Source: Diphasiastrum complanatum (lineage: Eukaryota; Streptophyta; Lycopodiopsida; Lycopodiales; Lycopodiaceae). From it: 64,000 nt of DNA. This document shows, piece by piece, positions 1 through 19,752 of the stretch (positions are counted from its first letter, which is position 1; every line of letters begins with the position of its first letter). Position numbers and translations under genes: made by a program. Below the pieces are notes generated by a model. It made no database searches, had not been told where the DNA came from, and saw only the letters and a list, made by a program, of their open reading frames with translations. The stretch spans positions 23,780,749-23,844,748 of the forward strand of contig CM055108.1 in the NCBI GenBank assembly GCA_029204225.1, written 5' to 3'.

Positions 1-189
1 ATTCTATTTCTAGAACCTGCACATCAAACTGTTAGCATTGATCTACAGTTTCATATCTTGTCTTCAGGTAATGATACCTGTACGCATATTTCATCAGTTA
101 GAGTAATAAGCTCTAATATTCAAATACAAAAAAGAATGGAAGACTGGATAGCCTTTATTTCTTGGTCAATTTGGTCTATACAACTTACA
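1..189 (-). repeat. partial 3' LTR of the chromovirus
   Basis: On the minus strand the purine-rich tract at 190-199 is followed directly by TGTAAGTTG, the expected polypurine-tract to LTR junction. The rest of the LTR lies beyond the left edge, so its length and the target-site duplication cannot be read. Confidence 0.6.
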
Positions 190-215
190 CCCCTCCGACG
201 CATTAAGCGTTGTCC

Positions 216-1650
216 TCAACGAACATTTCTCAAATAAACATTTAAAATTTCTGGATATTCTTGGAAGAATTCTTCTTCCATCCATCTTGCATCCGTAGTA
301 GGATAGTTTTTAAACTTGAGGAGGTATAATGTAGAAGTTATTCCCTTTCTTCCAGTTCTTGTCTTGTGCATCAAGATCTGCTTAGGTTGAAGGATTTCTT
401 CGGTTCCTTGAACTTCTGGAGGTTCGAAATCTGTAAATCCTTCAGGTTCTGGACCATTGAATTTCTTTAGCAAGCTTACATGGAATTTGTTATGGATTTT
501 CCAAGTAATAGGCAAGTCAAGTTCACATGTAACCTCATTGATTACTTTCTTGACTTTAAAGGGTCCATAATACTTTTGGGCTAGTTTTGGGTAGACTTTC
601 ATGCTGCCCTTCTTTTCCCTGAGCCTTTTCTTTCCAAATTTTAGGAGAACTAGTTCCCCTTCTTCGTACTTGATTGCCCTCCGGCGCATATTTGCACTTT
701 TCTGCTGTTTCTGTTGTGCACTTGCGATGGATTGTTGAACCTTTGAAAAGGTGTCTTGATAATCCTGCACAAATTCATCTGAGGCAAATATCTTTTCTTT
801 AGTCCTTAATACAGGAGGCCCAATAGGTTTTCCATACATTACTTCAAAAGGTGCTTTACCAGTAGAAGAATGAACTGTGTTATTGTAAGCAAATTCTAGT
901 ATAGGGAGATAGTGTTCCCATTGAGTCTTTTGATCACTTACATAATTTCTCAACAAGTCTATGATGGTTCGATTAGTAATTTCACTTTGACCATCAGTTT
1001 AGGGGTGGAAGGAGGAAGAGAATTTAAGGGTTGTCCCCAGGTTATCAAAAAGGGCTCTCCAAAAGTTGCTAGTAAATCTTGTATCCCAGTCAAACACTAT
1101 ACTCTTGGGTAGTCCATGCAGCCTAAAGATGTGACGGATAAACAAATGAGCAGCTTCGGGTCCCTTAAGCTTTTTCTTGCAAGTTATAAAATGAGCCTGT
1201 TTGATAAATATATCAATGACAGTCCATATCATCTCATTCCCATTTTTAGTTTTAGGGAACCTAGAGACAAAATCCATGGTAATATGTTCCCAGGGAGCTT
1301 CAGGAATAGGCAAGGGATGAAGTAATCCTGGAGTTTTTAATCCTCGCTTATCTTAATTGTGTTGACATACTAGACATGCATTTATAAAATGCCTTGTGTC
1401 TCAATGCATGGTAGGCCAATAAAAGAATCTTTTCAGAGCTTCTAGAGTTGAAGGAATTCCCCTATGTCCTGCATAGGGTGGACTATGGGTTTCTTGAAGG
1501 ATCTTGGTTCTAAATGCTATGGGAATACATAGCTTATCTTCTTTGAATAAATATCCTTCTTTCAAAATATAGTCTTTATGACTTTGATTTCTTTCAAGTA
1601 TTTCAAAAATATGCTGGAAGTTTGAATCACTAGCATACATACTTTTCATA
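216..1650 (-). pseudogene. gypsy integrase with C-terminal chromodomain (fossil)
   Basis: The segment at 1401-1649 carries the H2C2-type zinc-binding region (HETHSPPYAGHRG). The segment at 999-1313 is the start of the DDE core, with WEHITMDFVSRFP and VFDWDTRFTSNFW. The segment at 216-956 holds the end of the core (LPILEFAYNNTVHSSTG), the GPF-type C-terminal fold (QKYYGPFKVKKVI) and a chromodomain-like tail (YLLKFKNYPTTDARWMEEE). This order is standard for chromoviral integrase, which would insert the cDNA copy into the host chromosome. The coding sequence is broken and is regarded as a fossil. Confidence 0.85.
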
Positions 1651-1975
1651 GGAAGGAAATCTTCATGATATGCTAGGGAAATATGGTTGACCTTGGGGAT
1701 TCTCGATAATGCATCGGCGACCTTATTATCCTTTCCTGGGTGATGAAGTAATTGAAAATGGAAGGTGCTAAGGTAGGTAGCCCATTTTAGATGTTTTTCT
1801 CGAATTAATTGCTGGATGAGAAATTACCTAAGGCTTTGATGATCTGTTTTAACTAGGAAATCATTTCCTAGAAGATAGTGCTTCCATAACTTAAGGGCAT
1901 GAATAATGGCCAAAAGTTCTTTTTCATAAATGTCATACTGTATTTCTGCCCCTTGAAGTCGTCTACTTTCAAAGG

Positions 1976-2830
1976 CTACAACATGACCTTCTTGGTTTCA
2001 ATACAGTCTAGACTTGCATCCACTTCCACAAAGAAAGGCTTGCGAAGTTCGGGAATGATAAGAACGGGTCCAGTGGTAAAGGCATGCTTCAGAGTATCAA
2101 AGGCATTTTGCTCTTTCTTATACCAATGAAATTTTACCCTCTTCTTAGTGAGTTCATGTAGTGGTGAAGCTATATGAGCAAAATGGCGAATAAATTTTCT
2201 ATAATAGGAACATAAGCCTAGGCAAGACCGAACTTCACGAATATTTCTTGATTTAGGCCAGTTTTGTATGGCTTTAATCTTTGAAGGGTCCATTTGGATT
2301 CCTTCCTTAGAAATCATATGTCCTAGAAAGTGTATCTTTTCTAGGAAGAATTCGCTTTTCTTTCCTTTTATGAGAAGTGAGTTTTCTTGTAGGGTTCTAA
2401 AGACGATATCTAGATGTCTTTTATGTTCTTCTTCATTTGCACTGAAGACTAAGATATCATCAAAGAATGTTCCTACAAAACGTGTATGGGGTCGAAAGAC
2501 TCGTTCCATCATTCTATTGAATGTTGCGGGAGCATTAGTAAGACCAAATGGTACCACTAAAAATTCATAAAGGCGAGAGTTACTCCTAAAAGCAGTTTTA
2601 TGGACATCTTCAGGTGCTACTCGGATTTGGTGGTATCCACTTGTCAAATCAATTCTACTAAAGATACAAGATCCATTTATCCTATCCATAATGTCATCTA
2701 TTCTTGGAAGAGGAAATCGGTTCTAAACTGTAATCTTGTTTAGAGCGCGATAATCCACACACATCCTAAAACTCCCATCTTTCTTTTGTACCAGAAGTAC
2801 AGGAGAGCAATATGGGGAGTTACTAAAATG
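1976..2830 (-). pseudogene. gypsy reverse transcriptase/RNase H (fossil)
   Basis: RT motifs in order on the minus strand are [20 protein letters not shown] (about 2800-2740), SRIDLTSGYHQIRV (about 2650), PFGLTNAPATFNRMM (about 2540) and the catalytic FFDDILVFS (about 2460). These are followed by the connection region HFLGHMISKEG and YYRKFIRHFAHIASPL. The start of RNase H (PFFVEVDAS) is near 2010. All are typical of Ty3/gypsy RT. Further RNase H sequence continues to about 1700 in broken form. Confidence 0.87.
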
Positions 2831-2850
2831 ATAGTATATGTTGTAAGGAG

Positions 2851-3479
2851 CATTCTAACATCATTAATCCTGGAAATTGCTCCTCCAATTGGGTCAATTG
2901 GATCACGAATGCTTGCTGTCCATGAATTTCCAGCAAGAAGAACTTTACATTAGCAAGAATACAAAGCAATAAATCCGATCCAACAAGACACCAATCTAGG
3001 ATAACATTACACTAGCATTAATTAGCAAGAGATTCTACCATAAAAAGCAAATCACAAGAGCATATGTGAGAAGAAATCTCTCTCTCTCTCCAATAGTGCG
3101 CCCATCTAGGAGGAGGTATCATTTATAGATTGGAAAAAAATGATATGTGATGTACATGGCTTCCATGCTAAGCATGCACTTTCCCTCTTCATGCAATGAT
3201 TTGCCTTGGTCCACAAGTTTCCTATATAGGAAAAATGCGCCCTCCTACAACATGAGAAAATTCATATAGTTCCAACATATAGTTGGTAGCATGTAAAATT
3301 GCCCCCTAGGGTCCCATGTACAACTTATGGGCCTACTCAAGGTTTTAAAACCTTTACAATAAATTTTTATAATGTTTACAAACTTGGTAAGCCTATTTAA
3401 ACTTTGAGAGAATACAACACAAATTAAAATTGCGTGGCGCTAAAATACATGGTGAAATTGATCAAACTTAATCCATAAC
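2851..3479. other. non-coding gap
   Basis: No gene or known repeat is recognised. The stretch is AT-rich with a short CT run near 3079, and it separates the chromovirus RT from the LINE. It could be unrecognised LTR or UTR sequence. Confidence 0.3.
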
Positions 3480-4031
3480 ATTCTTCAGTCAGTTGTGAGC
3501 TCAGAGGCGGCGACTAGGAGACTACATGCTATGGGTTAGGCAGATTTTTGAGCCCATTACCCTACCATAGATCACATCTTCACATTGCGGACCTTGATTG
3601 AGGAAGCTAAGCACAAGAGAGAGAGGGTTTACTGTTGTTTCGTGGACTTCAGGAAAGCCTTTGATTCTGTATCATCACGTTACCGCCAGGATCACAAGAC
3701 ATCATACACAGAGACGTACTACTACTACACATGCTCATGCTCATAGACGATGCCAGCAGTCTCCAGTGCTTTCCCATGTTGCGGCTCGCATTACATCTTT
3801 CTACAGCATCAGCACAACAGCAGCAGCATCAGCACAGTCTTGACATCTAAACATGGATACATAGGATTATTATGCACACATACTCTCGCCTACATGTCTA
3901 TTTTAGTTTGTACTAGATGTTTTCTTTATTACAGTTTTGGAGACGTTTTATACGCTCCCATGGTTACCACATATTTGACATGTACTTCATTAGTCTTATA
4001 TGCCTTTTTGCATGGAAAAGATATCAATAAA

Positions 4032-4117
<86 letters not shown>

Positions 4118-5862
4118 GATATCTAGAGCACTATTGGGGTGAAGCAGGCTCACTGGTCGTCTTTGGCCTATATATTGATGAGTTCGAGAGAGTCATTACA
4201 CAATGTGGTGGTTCTGGTTGCAGGCTTGGGGACATCTTGATTCCTATCCTTCTTTATGTCGATGATGTGGTACTAGTCTCACCGACCAGAGAGTGTCTAC
4301 AGTGACATTTGGATTGCTTACAGGAGTTCTGTACCAGATGGGGCCTAGGGGTGAACTTTGGGAAGACCCAGGTTATAGTCTTCAACACTTGTCGAGCATT
4401 CATGCAGCGATAGGAGCTTACTTTTGATGGACAGATCCTAGAGGTGGTCCCTTTTTATACATACCTGGGGATCCTTCTTTTAGCATGAGACAGGCCGCTA
4501 CCACTCGACTGGGGAAGGGACATGCTTCCCTTGTTCAGCTAGAGCGATTTTGTTTTCGGAAGCCCATCTAGGATGCTCGCAGTAAGTTTCGCCTCTTTGA
4601 TACCATTGTCACCCCCACGGCTCTATATGCAGCAAAGGCATCGTGTACATGTCTCCCCTATTCAAACTGGGCCAGAGGGTACAGGCATTGCCAGAGATAG
4701 ACACACGATACATACAGATTGCACTATCCTCCTCACATTATCTTCATGATTAGGGCTATAGATTATCATGGTTCTCTCAGACATCTCACCTCCTACTTGA
4801 GTCGTTTGGTATCTCCATCACAGAGCTTCCCTCAGGCACTCATCAGTATATCAGATGATTTCTCTATCGAGCATGTCTGGAGTGGACTTGGATTTGCTAG
4901 TTAGGGGTTAAGCCAGCTTTCTACCGGATCCATTTTCTGGAGCTGGATGCAGCAGGGATCCTAGTCCTGCCACGCTACTTGGATTCAGGACTATCACATT
5001 GCCTTAGATTCACAATAGGATAACTTACGGCACACATCTATTACAGTTGGATGCTATGGACATTCCCATCCTTCCAGCATATCTTACACAACCGCTATCT
5101 TTTGGTCTGAGATACCGTATGGGACAGCTTCGAGTCTCTTCTCACTAGCTTGCTATCGAGACGGGTAGGTACACGGACACTCCCAGGTTGCAGAGGATAT
5201 GTCAGCTTTGCTCTCTTCAGGAGGTGGAGGATGAGTTTCATTTCATCTTTCGTTGTCCAGTATATTATGAGATCAGAGGGCGATACCATTGTTTATATAG
5301 AGATACTCCTCTCATGCTGAGATCCTTCCTCGAGTATCCAGACCCTAGATGTGTAGGCCTTCTATTGAGAGAGATGGCTATTCTACAAGCTTCACTTCTG
5401 CCTACGCTCCTAGATATGGATCACAGTTAGGCTCATATTACCCAGTTCTTCCAGAAGCGAGACAGAGAGGATTTTCAGTTGAGGATTTTGAAGTCCCCGT
5501 GCGAAGATCGAAGACACAGAGAGTCTCACATGCTTTTGCTAGATCCAGTACTACCAACTCTTCACGCGCTTCTTGCCAGCCTACATCACGCTCCACTACT
5601 ACCATCACTCATTATTTTCAGCTCGCTTGTAGCTAGTCTCCTCCGCAGAGTAGGTGGTTAAGCTCTTGCATTGTACCCTCACAAGCTGGTGTCCAAGCTT
5701 TGATACTCTTTCTTAGAGTTAGCGAGATAGATATACTAGTTTCTTCTCTTTTCATTAGTAAATAAGTCCGTATGCAGATAATGCTCCTCACGTTTGTACT
5801 TTCTTTTGTCTTATGTACCTTTGGGTACCAAAAGACGTTAATAATAATAATTCCAATTCTAA

Positions 5863-5865
<3 letters not shown>
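3480..5865 (+). mobile_element. RTE-like LINE, decayed
   Basis: Plus-strand non-LTR retrotransposon relic. Upstream RT motifs are TIDHIFTLRTLIEEA and VYCCFVDFRKAFDSV (about 3555-3670). A block at about 3690-4115 containing a long (CT)n interrupts the RT. RT resumes with FGLYIDEFERVITQCGG and the catalytic ILLYVDDVVLVS (about 4160-4285). The thumb follows with GVNFGKTQVIVFNT, then a C-terminal Cys/His region CQLCSLQEVEDEFHFIFRC (about 5190-5255). The 3' end near 5837-5850 is a short TAA repeat followed at once by (CT)n(CA)n. Many stops and frame changes make it non-functional. No endonuclease domain is seen. The motif set fits RTE-like elements of plants. Confidence 0.78.
4036..4114. repeat. 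(CT)n microsatellite
   Basis: About 79 bases of uninterrupted CT lie inside the LINE between the two RT portions. Its translation gives Ser-Leu or Arg-Glu repeats in every frame, so apparent reading frames here are artefacts. Confidence 0.95.
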
Positions 5866-5945
<80 letters not shown>

Positions 5946-5948
5946 ACA
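5866..5948. repeat. compound (CT)n(CA)n microsatellite
   Basis: About 55 bases of CT are followed by 28 bases of CA, directly after the 3' end of the LINE. The position suggests a tail-derived or slippage-expanded repeat. Confidence 0.95.
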
Positions 5949-6585
5949 TCTAAATGGATCCCCTGTGTAAACTGGAAAGAAGATTCCAAAAACATGGAAG
6001 TAGCGAAATGTAATTCACGTATAAATAGTACTTTTCCTTAAGGTATGTATAATCCTATCTTACTATATGTTTGCTTCACATGGGTATTTTTGCATAGTTT
6101 CAAGGTTGCAATGCTTTTCTCTGTATAAAAGTGCCCCAGAAATGCACTACTTAAGGTGGAAGGATAGACTCTTCCCCATGTGTTGGGCCCCTTGACCTAG
6201 TGACATATAACATTGAAGCCATAACATTTCTAGATGAAAATTTTGGCGTAGTTGATCTTATTTTTTAAGAAAAAAACTAATTATTGTCAGAATTTGAAGT
6301 TTTTTTCTGAAGAATTTAAACTGGCTAGTGTGTTAAGGCCTCTCCCACTCATTTGATATTTTCCTTCTATGAAAACCGTTCTTCTTCGAGTTCTATCAGG
6401 TCAATAGCATTTCCACTGAAATTGTGATATGGAACTTCAACGTTTTAAAACTCATCATGCTCATTCTAGAAAGTGATGTCAACACACTGAAACCATGTTT
6501 GAGTCTTCAAATAAGCTACACAGTTCTTAGGTGGAAATTCTTTCAATAAAAGTCATAACAATGTTCTATTTGCTTGTTTGAGCAG

Positions 6586-16029
<9,444 letters not shown>

Positions 16030-16236
16030 GAGTGCCAGCTATTTGTTCCCTCCACAAACTTTTGAGCCACTGCATGTTGACCACTGCAAAAGGGTGCTGC
16101 ACCGAATTTTCTTCCCAACAGCCCAGAACAGTTTGCAAGGTTGTTTGTGTAATCTCAGTATTTTCAGTCTTTAATCTTCATTATAATATGCTCCAGCGTT
16201 CTGATTATACACTAAAATTGTTTTTGTTTCATGCAG

Positions 16237-16286
16237 ATGCAAATTCAAGAAGATTTACATTACATTCGAAGGGCACACCACAGTAG
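16237..16286 (+). CDS. possible alternative terminal exon of the BEACH gene
   Basis: A long T-rich tract precedes ATGCAG at 16231-16236. Spliced from a donor at 15983, it would encode ANSRRFTLHSKGTPQ after RRKS and stop at 16284-16286. It may instead be an intron acceptor in the 3' UTR. Splice signals are the only support. Confidence 0.35.
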
Positions 16287-16689
16287 AAATTCTATAGCCC
16301 ACAACCCATACTAAATTAAATTTTGGAGGAGTGGAGCCAGGGTTGCCTCAGTTATCGGGTGCGAGAAACTTTTTGTCACAAGGCTGTTACTTGCCTTGAA
16401 TACGACAGACATGCTGAATTTTGATTGATGTTCGGCGCATACACTTAACAACCAGCTCTTTAAGCACTCAAAGGTATTCTGAATATTCCTGTCCATATGT
16501 TGCAATTCGCACAGAGGGGTAAGCTTCTTCTACAATACAAGCTAAGGTGCAATTTTCCACATATCTTAATCTCTGTCAGGTATCCATTGATTAAACAAGT
16601 ATTGACTTGGTCCATTCTATTCATGGAAATTTTCTTTTTCCTCTAGGATGAATAAGTGCGTTCAAATTTTACATATTGACCAGCAATTG

Positions 16690-16712
16690 TTACCACCTAT
16701 GGGAGGTGGTAA
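16690..16712. other. short perfect hairpin downstream of the BEACH gene
   Basis: TTACCACCT, a five-base loop, then AGGTGGTAA. It lies about 660 bases after the BEACH stop codon, in the 3' flank. A role in 3'-end formation is possible but unsupported. Confidence 0.5.
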
Positions 16713-16873
16713 TGACGACTGAGAGATTCTCTCGGTTATTATTTTCGAACACCATCTGCTTAATGTATTGTGATTCAGATCAAAATATTCGTAATGATGT
16801 ATGGATAAAGCCATTTATTTTCAAATCAATGTGTAGTTTAATTCTGTTGTGAATGGATGAATGTGAATGTGTG

Positions 16874-16874
<1 letters not shown>

Positions 16875-16944
<70 letters not shown>
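16875..16944. repeat. (TG)n(AG)n microsatellite
   Basis: About 36 bases of TG followed by about 33 bases of AG, the same compound type as at 7083-7122. Confidence 0.94.
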
Positions 16945-16948
<4 letters not shown>

Positions 16949-17440
16949 TCTTTCTAGTAACCAAAGCTACATTTATATTCAAGTGTGATTCATTGATGAG
17001 TTTTATTTAGGGACTATTTGACCCTCGCTAACAGATCCTGCTAACAGACTGGTAAGCAATCATGTCAGCTGGATGCTATGTAGAGGTAAAATCATGGGAG
17101 GTTAAGAGTTTAGGCTGTTGGGGTCGTCACACTTTTAGCAGAAAGAGGTACACTTTTAGGGTTTAGGCAGCTGGAGGCACAGTTTTAGGATTTGAAGCAG
17201 GCAGCTGGCAAAGAGATTTAGTTTACTTAGAGCCAAAGCAGCATAAATACAATGATATTATAAAAATTTGACAACAATGCTCAAAACAGGTAGCTGAGGA
17301 TGCATTTTTAGGGTTTGAAATAAGCAGCTTCTAAACCATATTGATCTCAGACTAAATTTGTTAGTATATGCCCCAAACTAGGTCGTCAAATCTGTATTCT
17401 TTCCCTCTTCAATCTGCAGCCTATTGGGAGTACTTTTCTT
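16945..17440. other. non-coding gap
   Basis: AT-rich intergenic sequence with loosely repeated GGCAGCTGG-type phrases near 17110-17330. No gene is recognised. Confidence 0.3.
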
Positions 17441-17666
17441 ATATATAAATCAAAGTACCCCATGGCACAGGTGCCGTGGGGTCCAGGTACCGTAGCACAC
17501 GTGCCGTGGTACGGCACCTGTTTTTTATTTATTTATTTTTTTTTTTTTTTGGTTTTTTCACTTAAAAAGTGACTTAAAAAAATTTAAAAGAAAAAAACAA
17601 AGAGGTGCCGTGGAACTGAATTCAGTTCCACGGCACCCACGGCACCTGGAACTTTGATATAAATCA
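17441..17666. mobile_element. palindromic MITE-like foldback element
   Basis: About 226 bases are bounded by inverted ends ATATAAATCAAAGT (left) and ACTTTGATATAAAT (right). Inside are repeated GGTGCCGTGG/CCACGGCACC units, including a perfect 34-base palindrome at 17604-17637 centred on GAATTC and a smaller one at 17501-17517. The middle is T-rich. GC-rich palindromes in AT-rich surroundings and inverted ends suggest a small non-autonomous DNA element. No transposase is encoded and no target-site duplication was confirmed. Confidence 0.6.
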
Positions 17667-18524
17667 ACCAAAACCATGATAGTGGGTAGTGGAATTTCAA
17701 TCGATCTTCAGCCAAGTACAAGAGGAGGCAAATCTTGACAATTGTAGTCAAACTATTTTGGCAAGTCAACTAGGATTTAACTCATTTTGGAGATATATTG
17801 TTGCTACTCAAGATTTAGAAAACAAGGCTACAAGATTAAATAAAGTATAAGTGCTGAAAAAGCTTCATTGCATGAAAAACTTGCATCAGTAAGATGAATT
17901 TTTTAACAGTAATGTACCGGAGATAGAAAATTCCACCGTTGAATTTGTGGATGCAGTTCAAGATGCATGGGGTCGAGGCATCACATGGTAAAATCTCATC
18001 CTCATTCTGACATTTGTTTTTTTAATTCAAATACGAATTTCAATTCAAATAAATATGGAGGAAATGAGTTGCATAGTAAATTTAGAGTTGAATGTGGTTA
18101 AGAGTTTATTCATGTGATCTTCTTTATTGATTTTTCTTGATCATATTTGAATTTATCATGCTTGTAAAATCATACATTAAACTCTTCATCATATTTTAAT
18201 CTATCATCCTTTCAAGTTGTTTCTTGTTGTTATCTAGGGTATCTTGTGGTGGTCAATTAAGTTGACCACTTATCTTTTTCCATAGAAAATTCATCGAAAT
18301 CTACCAAATGAAATAAAAAGCTGTGGATTGTGCTTTTGTTGTTTTGTTTGTATGCGCACTGCAATTACTCTTTTTGGTTCGGAATTCAAGATGAGAGAAA
18401 ATTCTGTTGAAGGCCAAGAAGAGTTTGTTAAGGCTTATTTAGGTGTGTATAATAATTTTTGCAAGTCCTAGATTATTGCTTCTTAGGTTTTATGTCCAAC
18501 TCAATTGAATTGACGTGTACAAAG

Positions 18525-18960
18525 GGCCGATCGTGTGAGCTTGCTCCATGAAGAAAGAATCATCGGTGACGGTGAGATCACATAGACTACACTCAAGGAG
18601 TCACCTCATGGTAGACCATTGCTTGTAGCCTATGTGGGAGTGATGGTTCACAAGTGCCATGATGTAGCAGTGAAACTTCCTGCTTCAAATGGAACTGTTG
18701 AAATATATGTTCTCATGGATGCAGTGAGTATGCATTGCAACATGGCTGGTTATTTGTTTGGTGAGACAAAGTCTAGTTTCTTTTTTCTTTTCTTTTTTAA
18801 AATTTAAAATGTTTCAATGTCAGTTTGTCTTTTTTGTAAGCATTGTTTTTTTTCCTCCATGCAGGTGCCCATGTAATTTTTGAGATGACAGGTCAGTGTC
18901 TAAGTCAGCATCATAAAAGGTGGTTGGTATCTTTAGACATTGTTGTGGCGGGTGGTGCAA
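18525..18960 (+). pseudogene. weak transposase-associated remnant
   Basis: The translation ESPHGRPLLVAYVGVMVHKC, followed by LPASNGTVEIYVLMDAVS, resembles the pattern (GRPL..GYV.V.V, LP.P...V..V.DAVG) found in plant CACTA/Ptta-type transposon proteins. A possible donor at about 18760 and an acceptor before 18865 would join it to a second segment beginning GAHVIFEMTGQ. There is at least one stop and no catalytic domain. The resemblance is from memory and is weak; an unknown host gene is equally possible. Confidence 0.25.
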
Positions 18961-19386
18961 TCACTCAAATATTGCATTTAGGTGGACAGATTGAGCTATT
19001 AGAATCGTTTGCACTTTTCTGAGTTGGACAATTTTAATAATAATGAAAACATAATAACCTATGATTTGCAATAGTTTTAGAATGTTATTCTCTTTTGGCT
19101 TTTACAGTCCATCGTTGGTTGTGGAAGGTGGGACAAGTATTGTATCTAAAATAAAAGTGAGGTGAAAAATTTTCAAGCTTAAAAACAACTATTATGAATA
19201 ACTCAATGGACAAATTCTTATGATGATTATTGTTGATGTATCTATAGAGTTCCTACATCGTGTTGGAGGATGAGGATAAACTTGGCTAAATTGTCTCCTA
19301 CAAGGAGCTCCACCTTAATCTACCATAGAAAGTGATGGAGATATTACAGACAACAATTGGTAGTCCTTGCAATTTTGGTAGTCTTT

Positions 19387-19752
19387 GCAATTTTAGCTAA
19401 TTTTGTTTATATTTTTCCATTGATTTGACATTTTGGGCTTTTTTACTATTGTGTGAAATTTTTTTGTCTAGGTATTACCAGGAACACCCCACCTCCTACA
19501 ATTCCCTTTTGTTGTCTGATAACAAGCACATCGATAGACAACTAGGGGATTACTACAAAGGACTCTACATGCAATTTTAGCTCATTTTGTTTATATTTTT
19601 CCATTGATTTGACATTTTGGTTTTTTCACTATTGTGTGAATTTTTTTGTCTTGGTATTACCAGGAACACCCCACCTACAATTCCCTTTTGTTGTCTAATA
19701 ACAAGCACATCGATTAGACAACTAGGGGATTACTACAAAGGACTCTACAAGA
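19387..19752. repeat. 184-bp tandem duplication
   Basis: Copies at 19387-19570 and 19571-19752 each begin GCAATTTTAGCT and end with GGGGATTACTACAAAGGACTC. They differ by a few substitutions and short indels. Confidence 0.9.

Larger units (their letters stand above)
1..2850 (-). mobile_element. Ty3/gypsy chromovirus, 3' half
   Basis: Minus-strand LTR retrotransposon relic cut by the left window edge. In transcription order it shows reverse transcriptase (about 2830-2300), RNase H (about 2200-1700), the integrase zinc-binding region (about 1650-1400), the integrase core (about 1320-900) and the integrase C-terminus with a terminal chromodomain-like segment (about 350-225). The purine tract at 190-199 is followed by a TG start of the 3' LTR at 189, which runs out of the window. 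The chromodomain places it with chromoviruses, which the family uses to target chromatin. The element is old and broken, with several breaks. Gag and protease are not found upstream of 2850. Confidence 0.88.

Noticed and set aside
2268-2570. Plus-strand frame opposite the gypsy RT
   Set aside because: It is the antisense shadow of conserved RT sequence. Similar shadows were dropped over all retroelement coding regions.
3929-4305. Open frames of Ser-Leu or Arg-Glu repeats over the CT tract
   Set aside because: They are translations of the (CT)n microsatellite in every frame and carry no other support. The same applies at 5866-5948 and 51278-51400.
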